DNA of 64,000 nt from Gemmatimonas sp. (GTDB lineage Bacteria; Gemmatimonadota; Gemmatimonadetes; Gemmatimonadales; Gemmatimonadaceae), in NCBI GenBank assembly GCA_023910675.1, contig JAAVWC010000001.1:620001-684000 (forward strand), written 5' to 3'. The notes under the pieces were generated by a model that did not search any database, was not told the origin of the DNA, and saw nothing but the letters and a program-made list of their open reading frames with translations. The stretch's first letter is position 1, and each line of letters begins with the position of its first letter. This document shows positions 9,431-18,260 of the stretch, piece after piece. The translations under genes were made by a program, and so were the position numbers.

Positions 9431-12387
9431 CAGAAGTTCGTCCTCACGCTGAAGAGGAACGTGCGGTAGGGCGGGAAGTTGTAGTAGTCGCGGCGCGAGA
9501 ACGTGCTGGTGGCCTGGTCGGCGACTTCCGGATCGGTACCGGTGTAGTTGGTGCTGCGGAACAGATTGCGACCGGCGAAGGACACGGTCATGCTGCGAGC
9601 GCCCGGCGTGAAGCGCTTCGGCACGTCGTACGCGACGGAGATGTTGCGCACCTTGAAGAAGTCGGCGCTCTCCACCCAATAGCTGTAGTCGCGTTCGGCC
9701 GCGTTGATGGAGCAACGCATCCGGTCCTTGGCGTTGATCGTAGCCAGTCCCGACGCATCGCCAGCGGCTGCGGCACGCAAGGCCCGCTGCGCGGCGAAGC
9801 ACGGCTGCCATATACCCAACCCGGCGTTCTGGAAACCGTTGGCGTTGAGCAGATGTCCACCGCGCTGGAACTCGCCAACCACTTCGAACGACAGGTTGTT
9901 GAACAGCGACAGCGTCAGCGACGGGTTGATGATCTTGTCGGCAAACGTCTGCCCGAGGAACTCACCGTCCACGATGACCGGCGTTTCGAAGGCGTCCGGG
10001 TTCTGCACCTTGCGACCGACGTACGCGGGCAGCGGCAGTCCTTCCTGGACATAGCTGCGCGACAAGGCGTCGATGGTCAGAATGCGACCGCCGAGGTCCA
10101 CCGCTTCACCCTGCATCTTGGTGAACTGCACACGCGCTTCGAGCTTGGCCCAGCTCGTCAGGTCGAGGTTGCTCGTGGCCTGCACTTCGAAGCCGGTGTT
10201 CTTGATCGACCCGACGTTCTCGGGCTGATTGGCGCTGAAGCCATTCGACGGCGGATACGCGACGTTGATGATGGCGTCGTTGGTCCGGGCGTTGAAGTAG
10301 GTGAAGACGAGGCCGAAACGACCGTTGAGCAGACCGGCGTCGAAACCCACTTCGGTTTCGCGCGTGCGCTCGGGGCCGAGGTTCGGATTGCCCAGCTGTC
10401 CGGGCGTGAACGCCGACAGCCCGCCTTCGGCGGCAATCGGGTTCCAGGTGCGGGTCGCGTCGAAAGCGCCCGGTGCCTTGCCCGACTCACCAATCGCGCC
10501 ACGCAACTTGAACGTTTCGATGAGCTTGGTGGGCCAGAACGATTCTTCGGAGAGCACCCACGAGCCGCTCACCTTGGGATACGTCTGCAGGCCGAAGCTC
10601 TGGCCGAAGGCGCTGTTGCCGTCGACACGCGCGCCAGCGGTGATGAACAGCTTATCGCGCCAGCCGATCATCTGCTGGGCAAAGAGACCGGCGTTGATCA
10701 CGCGCTGCTGATTGACGTCGGTGATCTGACGCAACGACGCCGACACGAGCGTGGGAATGCCCGGGCCGGCAAAGTTGTCGCCGCGCAACTCGGTGGAGTT
10801 GAGACGGCTGTCGAACAGCTGAGCGCCGAACGACGTGGTGCCGACAAAGTTCTTCGTGTACGTCTGCTTCCACGTGGTCGCGTAGTCCACCGTGATGAGC
10901 TGACGGTTCCACAACGTCTGGAAGTACTGCCCCGTGGGCGTGCGCGGATAACCGAACGGGTTGATCGTGCGCTGATCGGTGCTGTTGTAATCGATACCGA
11001 CGGCGAGACGATTGGTCAGATTCTCGAACGGCGTCCACGTGGCAGTACCGCCCACAATGAAGTGATCGCCGCCAATGGTGTTCGACTTGGAGAACATCGT
11101 GTCGTTCACCACGCAGGTCACCGTCGGCGTGCTGCACCCGCCACCACGGAAGTTCGATCCGGGTCCGCGCGAAATGTTGAGCAGAATGGCGTCGGCGCTG
11201 TTACCGTCGGAGATCATCGCCGTGTTCCGACGCTGCCAGCTGCTGTTGAGCGCGAGCGTGACGGTCTTGGTCGGCGCGAAACCGAGATTGGTACGAAGAC
11301 CACCCGTGCGGTTGTTGCCCACGCGCAGGACGCCTTCTTCATTTTCGAGATTCCCCGAAATGGCGTAGTTGATACCGCCGCTGGCGCCACGCACCCCCAG
11401 GGAGTAGCGGCCCAGGTAGCCGTTCTGCAACCACGAGCCGCTTGCCGGGCAGGTGGCGTCTTCGAAGGGCACGTCGGCCGCGTCCACCATGTTGGGGCCG
11501 CGGCACTCCTTGAGGAACATGCCGGTGGGGTCCGACGCCGGACCAAACTCACCCATGCTGTTGATGCCGCCCGACACATCGAGCGTCCACGACGCGGCGC
11601 CATCGCGGCCGCGCTTGGTGAAGATCTGGATCACACCACCAGAGGCTTCCGTGCCGTACAGCGTAGTAGCCGCCGGCCCCTTCACCACTTCAATACGTTC
11701 GATGTCGGAGGCTGGAATGTCGTTGAGCGGCGACACCGACTGACGCGACGACACGCCCGTGGGGGAGTTGCCGTTGAAGATTCGGATACCGTCGACGTAG
11801 ATGAGCGGACGGTTGCCCTGCGTGATGGAGTTCACGCCGCGCAAGCGGATCGTACCACCAGCGCCCGGCGTGCCACCGTTCTGGAGCACCGTGACGCCCG
11901 TCGAGCGCCCCTGCAGAATCTGCTGCGTGTTGCCAACGCCGGCCTTTTCGAAGTCCTTGCTGCTGACCGTCGTCACGGCGTTGCCGACTTCTTTTTTGCG
12001 TTCTTCACCGGTGGCCGTGACGACCAGGCCGGCGAGTGAGACGCTGCTCTTGGCGAGCACGAAGTTGATGTTCACGGGCGCCGTGGCCGAGACGACGACG
12101 GTGCGCGTCTGCTGCAGATACCCGATGCGGCGCACCGTGATGGTTTGCGAGCCGCCTGGCACACTCGTGATGGTAAAGCGACCATCATCGCCAGTGGCGC
12201 GGCCGAGCGTGGTACCGTTGATCGTGACTTGGGCCGCCGTGATGGGCTGGCCGTTTTCCGCGTCGGTGACGCGGCCGGTGACGCTACCGGTGGACTGCGC
12301 GCGTAGCGCCGTCGCGCCGCTGGCAAGCAGGACGAACGCCGACACGACGAGAGGCGCGAGCGTCCGCCACGCGCCGGAGCGGCGCAT
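9430..12387 (-). CDS. SusC/RagA-family TonB-linked outer-membrane protein
   Basis: The 985-residue protein is an outer-membrane active-transport channel. In order it has a signal peptide ending near ALRAQ, a CarboxypepD_reg-like beta-sandwich (GRVTDAENGQPITAA), a plug domain with NAVTTVSSKDFEK, the SusC signature IRLRGVNSI and YVDGIRI, then VVKGPAATTLYGTEASGG, and a long beta-barrel ending in phenylalanine (SVRTNF), as expected for BAM recognition. ATG 12387 was preferred over an upstream ATG at 12444 because the signal peptide begins there. It overlaps the downstream susD-like gene. A hybrid kinase gene ends 72 bp upstream on the same strand. Confidence 0.92.
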   Translation of the reverse strand: MRRSGAWRTLAPLVVSAFVLLASGATALRAQSTGSVTGRVTDAENGQPITAAQVTINGTTLGRATGDDGRFTITSVPGGSQTITVRRIGYLQQTRTVVVSATAPVNINFVLAKSSVSLAGLVVTATGEERKKEVGNAVTTVSSKDFEKAGVGNTQQILQGRSTGVTVLQNGGTPGAGGTIRLRGVNSITQGNRPLIYVDGIRIFNGNSPTGVSSRQSVSPLNDIPASDIERIEVVKGPAATTLYGTEASGGVIQIFTKRGRDGAASWTLDVSGGINSMGEFGPASDPTGMFLKECRGPNMVDAADVPFEDATCPASGSWLQNGYLGRYSLGVRGASGGINYAISGNLENEEGVLRVGNNRTGGLRTNLGFAPTKTVTLALNSSWQRRNTAMISDGNSADAILLNISRGPGSNFRGGGCSTPTVTCVVNDTMFSKSNTIGGDHFIVGGTATWTPFENLTNRLAVGIDYNSTDQRTINPFGYPRTPTGQYFQTLWNRQLITVDYATTWKQTYTKNFVGTTSFGAQLFDSRLNSTELRGDNFAGPGIPTLVSASLRQITDVNQQRVINAGLFAQQMIGWRDKLFITAGARVDGNSAFGQSFGLQTYPKVSGSWVLSEESFWPTKLIETFKLRGAIGESGKAPGAFDATRTWNPIAAEGGLSAFTPGQLGNPNLGPERTRETEVGFDAGLLNGRFGLVFTYFNARTNDAIINVAYPPSNGFSANQPENVGSIKNTGFEVQATSNLDLTSWAKLEARVQFTKMQGEAVDLGGRILTIDALSRSYVQEGLPLPAYVGRKVQNPDAFETPVIVDGEFLGQTFADKIINPSLTLSLFNNLSFEVVGEFQRGGHLLNANGFQNAGLGIWQPCFAAQRALRAAAAGDASGLATINAKDRMRCSINAAERDYSYWVESADFFKVRNISVAYDVPKRFTPGARSMTVSFAGRNLFRSTNYTGTDPEVADQATSTFSRRDYYNFPPYRTFLFSVRTNF

Positions 12388-12459
12388 GAGATCTGGAGTC
12401 ACAGAGGGAGGGGACGGAGGGAGAAAGCATGGTGGCGAGACCACCGCGCATGATATCCC

Positions 12460-14317
12460 CTACGGGCTCGGCGTGGCAGTAGTCAGTGCACGTTTGACGG
12501 CCGCAGTCAGTTGGGCTTCGGTGAACGGCTTGGCGACGAATGGCGCGCCCGTTTCGTCGGCATCGTCGGCATCGTCGGCGAAGGCATCGGCCTCGTAGCC
12601 GGACATGTATACGACCGCAAGCTGCGCATCACGCGCGCAAAGACTTCGCGCCAAGGTGCGTCCATTGTCGCCCGGCATCACGATGTCGGTGAGGAGCAGC
12701 TTGATGGGCACCTCATGTTGTGCCGCATGCGTCCGGAGCGCCTCTTCGGCATCCCCCGACTCCAGCACGCGGAATCCCATTTTCTGTAGCAGGCGTACGG
12801 CCACACGACGCACCAGCGTATCGTCGTCAACAACGAGCGCAAGCATGTTGCGGAATTCACTCGTGGCAATGGTGAGGCTTGCCGCCGGCACCGCGGCCGT
12901 CACGCCGGTGGCAACGGGAAGGAGCATCTCGAAGCGCGCTCCCTGCCCCGGCGCGCTTTCCACGCGAATGTCGCCGTTGGCCTGCAGCACCGCGCCGTGC
13001 ACGATCGACAGGCCGAGGCCCGTCCCACGCTCCATCCCCTTGGTGGTGAAGAACGGCTCGAAGAGGCGCGACTGCACCGCAGCATCCATGCCGGCCCCAT
13101 TGTCCTGCACCACCAATCGCACCGCATCCGCACCACGCAACGCCCCGGGAGCCGAAGAGACTCGCACCACGATCTCGCCGTTGCCGTCAGGAAGCGCGTC
13201 CGAAGCATTGACCACGAGATTCACCAACGCCTGCTCCACTCGGTCCGGATCGGCCAACGCCAACGGCACGTCATTCCCAATGTCGAACGTGATGCGTGCC
13301 TGCGGCGCAATCTGTCGCAACAAATGCCGCTGCATCGCGCGGACGCGCGCCGCGAGATCCAACCGAACCGGTCGCACGCGCTCGCGCCGCGCGAAGGTCA
13401 GGAGCTGCTTGGTCAACGCCGATGCACGCGTAGCCGTACTCTCGATCTCGCCAAGCTCTTCGTCGCACGTTTCACCGTCGGCGAGCCGCATACGCCCCAG
13501 CTGGGCGTTTCCCAGAATAGCGGTGAGCATGTTGTTGAAATCGTGCGCGACGCCACCGGCCAATCGCCCGATGCTGTCCAGATGATCACGCGCCGCCAGC
13601 TCGGCTTCCAAACGCCGCCGTTCGTGCACGGCCTCGATACCGCGCTGCCGCTCACGCTCGAGCAACAGCGCAATGGTACCCATCGACACGAATACATGGG
13701 CGATGGTTTCTTCGTACACCGCTGGTGGGCCATTCGGCGCGCCGGCAGAAACGAACGCAAACATGTTGTACACTTGGCGCGCTGCATAGAGCGCGAAGCC
13801 AAACGCCGCCAGCTGACGCCCCGTGGTGAGCTCGTCCTTTCGGACGCCGCAGCAGTGTCCACGAGAGCACCCCGAAGGTCACGACGTACACCAGCGTGGA
13901 CGACACCAGCAGCATCGTGAGGCGCCACCAATCGGGGACCCCCTCGTACGTGGTGATCAAAGCTAGGAGCACCAACCAGGGCACCGCACGCACCACCGAA
14001 CGTCGCAGCGGTTCCACAGAGCCACGTATGCCGGCCACCTGCAAGACACCACCATACATGTAGATGGCACTGGCGAACGACACCCCCATCGCCGCGGCCG
14101 TCAGCAAGCGCCGTGCAGGCATGTGGGCCGCAGCGCCCACCGTCACGGCCATGGTGCCCACTATGCTCAACAGGAAACGCACGCCCCACAACGACCACCC
14201 CATGGCCAGGTCGCGGAGCGCCTGACCAGGATACACGCGCCACATGCGCCAGATCAACAGCGCCGTGATGACCACCAGCGTGAGCTCGAGCTTGAGCGTC
14301 AGGGAAATGGTTTGCAT
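12460..14317 (-). pseudogene. Hybrid histidine kinase with 7TM-like sensor, frameshifted
   Basis: Two reading frames together make one hybrid sensor kinase of about 620 residues. The upstream frame (start ATG 14317, with GAGGA 9 bp ahead) encodes about seven membrane helices. It then runs into a nonsense tail near 13840, where the other frame continues smoothly from RRPK into DELTTGRQLAAFGF. The second part has an H-box GGVAHDFNN, ATPase boxes VNLVVNASDAL, DNGAGM, FEPFFTTK and GTGLGLS, and a receiver domain with VVDDD, LTDIVMP and AKPF. Rejoining needs a +1 shift at about 13836-13842. If the shift is real, a soluble kinase could still start at GTG 13773. It lies just upstream of the susC/susD pair and may control it. 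Confidence 0.8.
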
Positions 14318-14454
14318 GAGCCGCATTCCTCAAATGTCACGCCACGAGGGGCGAAACGCCACAACACACCAACAATATCGGCAACGTAAACCGGCTGCTC
14401 TCCACGAGCGGCCTGTAGCAAACTGTGGAATTCTGCTCCCCGGCAGGCCCGGGA

Positions 14455-16026
14455 CTACCGTTTCCGAAGCGCCCGCCCCGCCAGCGCACCCGTCGCCCTG
14501 CCGTCCGCCACCGCCGGCACACCGTTCACGATCACCCAATCCATGCCGCTCGCCAGCTTGCGCGGCTCCGTATACGTCGCCTCTTCGCGAATGGCCATCG
14601 GATCGAACACCAGCACATCGGCAAAGGCGCCGGCGCGCAGTTCGCCACGATCCGTCAGTCCGTAGGTGGCCGCGACCTGCCCGCTCGCCGAGGCGACCAT
14701 CCGCTCCATCGTAATGACAGGCTTGTCCAGCACGTAGCGCCGGATCTTGCGCGGGTACGTGGCATACAAGCGCGGATGTCCGTCCGATCCATCACTGCTG
14801 GTCATGATGAATTCATCACGCATGAACGTCTCGATATCTGCCTCGGTCATGTTGAAGCTGGCCACACCCATATCGATGCCGCGCAGCACGAGATCGAGCG
14901 CCGTTTCCACGGCCGGCGTCCCCGCCGCATCGGCCACCTGCTTGAGCGTCTTGCCAATGTAGGGCGCCGCCTTGGCGTTGCCATCGATGAGCAGCAACGT
15001 CGAGTCGCCACCGCGACGGCGCAGATGCTCGCGCATGTCGGCCAAAATACGCGCACGCTGCGCCGGATCCGACGCGCGCGCACGGAGCGAGTCGCGGCCA
15101 CCGGCCTCCGCCCAGCGCGGCATCAGCGATGCACTCAGCCCCGTACCACTCGCCGTCCACGGATACTGATCGCCAACCACTTTACAGCCGCGCGCACGCG
15201 CCGCACGCATGATGTCCAGCACACTGTCGGCCTTGCCCCACACGTCCACGCCGAGCGCCTTGATGTGGCCGATGTTGCTCGTGAGCCCGGATTCGCAGCC
15301 AATGCGGATGGCTTCGCGCGTCGACGCCAACAACCCAATGGAATAGCTGCTCTCGTCGCGCTGGTGCGTGTCGTAGACGCCGCCAAACGGCGTCGCCGCC
15401 GAGACCACCGACAGCACCTCGTCGGTCGCCGCGTACGTTTGCGGCACATAGAACAAGCCCGAGCCAACGCCGTAGGCCCCTTCCTGCATGGCCTGCGCAA
15501 TCAACGCGCGCATCTGCGCGAGCTGCTCGGCCGTGGCTGGCGCAGACGAATTTCCCATCACCTTTCCGCGCACGGTACCGAAGCCCACGAGTGCGTATGT
15601 ATTCGTGCCCAATCCTGCCGCCTGCGACGCCTCCAGCACCTTCGTGACATCGTATGGGCCACGCCCGTCTGCACCCAACACCACGGTCGTAATGCCCTGC
15701 ATGATCGACGACAGGTTCTTTCGGCGCTCCGCACTCAAGCGCGGGAGTCCTTCGTACGCATGCGTGTGCGGGTCGATGAACCCCGGCGTCACCACTTTGC
15801 CGCGTGCATCGATGCGTCGCTTGGCTGTTGCCCCTGCGGGCACCGGTCCCACGAAGACCATGCGATCACCGCGAATACCTACCGCCGCCTCCCGCGCCGG
15901 ACCACCGCGCCCATCGTACACGCGGCCACCCGTGATGAGCAGGTCGAGTGAGTCCTGCGCGGTTACGTCGGCAGCAGGACACAACAGCATCGACAACGCG
16001 AGCGTGGTACGTGCGAACCTGTGCAT
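14455..16026 (-). CDS. N-acyl-D-amino-acid deacylase (D-aminoacylase), exported
   Basis: The 523-residue amidohydrolase-superfamily protein probably hydrolyses N-acyl-D-amino acids to free D-amino acids. After a signal peptide (ends near DVTAQ) come the family's N-terminal strand LLITGGRVYDGRG, the metal-binding HxH in GFIDPHTHAYE, GHIKALG, DQYPWTASGTG and the distal SDGSDGHPRLYATYPR. A C-terminal GAFADVLVFDP completes the composite beta-sandwich. The ATG at 16026 overlaps the stop of the ornithine-cyclodeaminase-like gene (ATGA), so the two form an operon. Dihydroorotase-like or other peptidic amidohydrolase activity is possible, but the pattern fits D-aminoacylase best. Confidence 0.87.
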   Translation of the reverse strand: MHRFARTTLALSMLLCPAADVTAQDSLDLLITGGRVYDGRGGPAREAAVGIRGDRMVFVGPVPAGATAKRRIDARGKVVTPGFIDPHTHAYEGLPRLSAERRKNLSSIMQGITTVVLGADGRGPYDVTKVLEASQAAGLGTNTYALVGFGTVRGKVMGNSSAPATAEQLAQMRALIAQAMQEGAYGVGSGLFYVPQTYAATDEVLSVVSAATPFGGVYDTHQRDESSYSIGLLASTREAIRIGCESGLTSNIGHIKALGVDVWGKADSVLDIMRAARARGCKVVGDQYPWTASGTGLSASLMPRWAEAGGRDSLRARASDPAQRARILADMREHLRRRGGDSTLLLIDGNAKAAPYIGKTLKQVADAAGTPAVETALDLVLRGIDMGVASFNMTEADIETFMRDEFIMTSSDGSDGHPRLYATYPRKIRRYVLDKPVITMERMVASASGQVAATYGLTDRGELRAGAFADVLVFDPMAIREEATYTEPRKLASGMDWVIVNGVPAVADGRATGALAGRALRKR

Positions 16027-16991
16027 CAGCGACTTCCGGTATGAACGTGAGTGCTGTAGGCGAGGGTCGCGCCGGCAAGATCCTCCAGCGCGTGTCCGAC
16101 GGATTTGAACAGGGTGATCTCGTCGTCGCTTCGTCGCGCGCGAGTCTCGCCGCGCAGCAACGCGCCCAGATCGCCAATGATATGCGCGCGGGGGATTACG
16201 CCCGCTTCGAGCGGCTGCACGAGATCTCCCGCTTCCTGCAGCGCACTGTCCATGCGATCCACCACGATACGTGCCCGTTGTATGGCAACATTGTCGACCT
16301 CGCGCATGGCCGGCGTGAAGCCGCCCACCAGATCCACATGGGTACCGGGCTGCAGCCATGCTCCCAGCACCACCGGCGTCGTTGACGTGGTCACGCACGA
16401 CACCAGCGCGCTCTGCTCCACCGCCGCTGGAAGCGCGGCGGTATCCACCGGTATGGCCGGGATGCCCTCGGAGTGCAGCTGGTGCGCCACGGCGCCGGCC
16501 TTCATGCCGTCTCGCCCCCAGATCCGCACCTCCGTCAGCGATGGCAGCAGCGCGCAATACGCCCGCGCCATCCACGGGGCCAGTCGCCCCGTGCCCACCA
16601 CCAGCAACGATGTCGGCGCAGCCACCGCCATCGCGCGGGCCGCGAGCGCCGAGGTCGCCGCGGTTCGTCGCACCGTGAGCGCCTCGCCATCGAGCATCGC
16701 ACGTGGCGCACCCGTCAGCCGGTCCAGCACGAGATACGACGCGTCAACCGTGTGGCCCCCGTGGTCACACGCCGAGGGAATGACCGTGACCAGCTTGATG
16801 CCAATGGCCTGCGCATTCCACGCCGGCATCAGCAACAGGGTGTCGGTGGGCGACAGCGCATGCGCGGTGCGCACCGGGGCACTGGGGGGAGCCATAAAGG
16901 CATCGGCCAGCGCCGACGCCATGGCATCCCACGGCAATGCCGCGTGCACCTGTTCAGCAGAGAGTTGAGGAAGCACCTTTGATTCTACCAC
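16026..16991 (-). CDS. Ornithine cyclodeaminase / mu-crystallin family enzyme
   Basis: The product is about 321 residues long and carries the NAD(P)-binding fold of the ornithine cyclodeaminase/mu-crystallin family. Visible landmarks are the substrate-site region GIKLVTVIPS, DGEALTVRRTAATSALAA, the nucleotide-binding VVGTGRLAPWMARAY, VSCVTTSTTPV and HVDLVGGFTPAMREVD. Enzymes of this family deaminate ornithine to proline or reduce cyclic imino acids such as Delta1-pyrroline-2-carboxylate; which applies here is not visible. Start choice is uncertain: GTG 16991 is used because longer versions (GTG 17003 or 17021) run up to or into the divergent oxidase gene at 17022. Neighbours suggest amino- or imino-acid catabolism. 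Confidence 0.85.
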   Translation of the reverse strand: MVESKVLPQLSAEQVHAALPWDAMASALADAFMAPPSAPVRTAHALSPTDTLLLMPAWNAQAIGIKLVTVIPSACDHGGHTVDASYLVLDRLTGAPRAMLDGEALTVRRTAATSALAARAMAVAAPTSLLVVGTGRLAPWMARAYCALLPSLTEVRIWGRDGMKAGAVAHQLHSEGIPAIPVDTAALPAAVEQSALVSCVTTSTTPVVLGAWLQPGTHVDLVGGFTPAMREVDNVAIQRARIVVDRMDSALQEAGDLVQPLEAGVIPRAHIIGDLGALLRGETRARRSDDEITLFKSVGHALEDLAGATLAYSTHVHTGSR

Positions 16992-17021
16992 GCTCGTGGC
17001 CACCCCGCTGGACGGAATCAC

Positions 17022-18260
17022 ATGCACAATCAGAACCCCTGGGCGACGCGCGAATGGCAGCGTCCCATACACGTCATCATCGTTGGCGGCGGCGTCATGG
17101 GCGCCGCCACGGCATGGTTCCTGGCCCGTGAACACGGCGTCCAGGTCACCGTCCTCGAGCGCGATGCCTCCTACGCAAAGGCATCAAGCGCCCTGTCGGC
17201 CTGTGCCATCCGGCAGCAGTTCTCGACCGCGATCAACATCCGCATTTCGCAGGACAGCCTGGCCCTCTACCGCGCCATCGGCACCGAGCTCGCCGTCGGC
17301 GACGAGCGCCCCAACATTGGTCTCAGTGAACCGGGCTATCTCTATCTCGCCGCCACCGACGCCGGTGCACAGACGCTGCGCGAGCAGCATGCCCTCCAAA
17401 AGAGTCATGCCGTCGAGACCGCGCTGCTGAATGCCGCGCAGCTGACCGAGCGATTCCCCTGGATCAGCTCCGACGGCCTCACGCTCGGCTCGCTCGGCCT
17501 CTCCACCGCCACCAGCGGCGAGGGGTGGTTCGATGGCTATGCCGCCATGCAGGCGTTCCGCATGGCCGGCGTGGCCGTCGGCGTCCGCTTTCTCGAAGAG
17601 GAGGCGCTCGACTTCACCGTCGAGAATGACGACCGTCCGCCACGCGTGACGGCGGTACATACGGCGAGCGGCAAGTCATTTGCCGGCGACGCGGTGGTCA
17701 TTGCGGCGGGCGCGTGGTCGGCGCGCGTCGCCGACAAGCTTGGCCTCTCGCTGCCGGTGCACGCACGCAAGCGCGATGTCTTTGCCATCGAGGCCGATAT
17801 CGACATGCGTGACGCGCCGCTCGTCATCGATCCGACGGGCGTGTGGTTCCGTCCCGAGGTGCAGCGGGGCCAGTTTCTGTGCGGCGCACCGCCGCGCGGC
17901 GTCGATGCCGACGATGTACCGCTCGATCGGGTGGACCGTGGACTGTTTGATGAAGTCATCTGGCCGGCACTCGCCGCGCGCGTACCGGCATTCGACGCGT
18001 TGCGGGTGACGTCGTGCTGGGCCGGCTACTACGAGATGAACAGCTTCGATCACAACGGGCTCGTCGGTCCGCTGGGCGCGTACACCAACGCCTATACGGC
18101 GTGTGGATTTTCCGGCCACGGCCTGCAACAAGCCCCCGCCGTTGGGCGAGGGCTGGCCGAGTACATCGCCACGGGCGAATACCTCACGCTCGACCTGTCA
18201 CCGTTGCGCGTGAGTCGCATTGAAGACGGACGCCCGCTACTCGAGAAGAACGTGATCTGA
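17022..18260 (+). CDS. FAD-dependent amine/D-amino-acid oxidoreductase (DAO family)
   Basis: The 412-residue flavoprotein has the N-terminal dinucleotide-binding motif IIVGGGVMGAATAWFLARE and the second family landmark VVIAAGAWSARVADKLG. Its C-terminal region WAGYYEMNSFDHNGLVGPL with SGHGLQQAPAVGR contacts FAD in sarcosine, glycine and D-amino-acid oxidases and in dehydrogenase subunits. It would oxidise an amine or amino acid to an imino acid. The start ATG 17022 has GGACGGAA 4-5 bp upstream. It is divergent from the deacylase/cyclodeaminase operon with only about 30 bp between starts, so control is probably shared. Its 3' end overlaps the convergent MFS gene by 24 bp. Confidence 0.88.
   Translation: MHNQNPWATREWQRPIHVIIVGGGVMGAATAWFLAREHGVQVTVLERDASYAKASSALSACAIRQQFSTAINIRISQDSLALYRAIGTELAVGDERPNIGLSEPGYLYLAATDAGAQTLREQHALQKSHAVETALLNAAQLTERFPWISSDGLTLGSLGLSTATSGEGWFDGYAAMQAFRMAGVAVGVRFLEEEALDFTVENDDRPPRVTAVHTASGKSFAGDAVVIAAGAWSARVADKLGLSLPVHARKRDVFAIEADIDMRDAPLVIDPTGVWFRPEVQRGQFLCGAPPRGVDADDVPLDRVDRGLFDEVIWPALAARVPAFDALRVTSCWAGYYEMNSFDHNGLVGPLGAYTNAYTACGFSGHGLQQAPAVGRGLAEYIATGEYLTLDLSPLRVSRIEDGRPLLEKNVI

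Noticed and set aside
9853..12039. 728-codon plus-strand frame opposite the susC-like gene
   Set aside because: It is a shadow frame; the opposite strand has plug and barrel motifs and a signal peptide.
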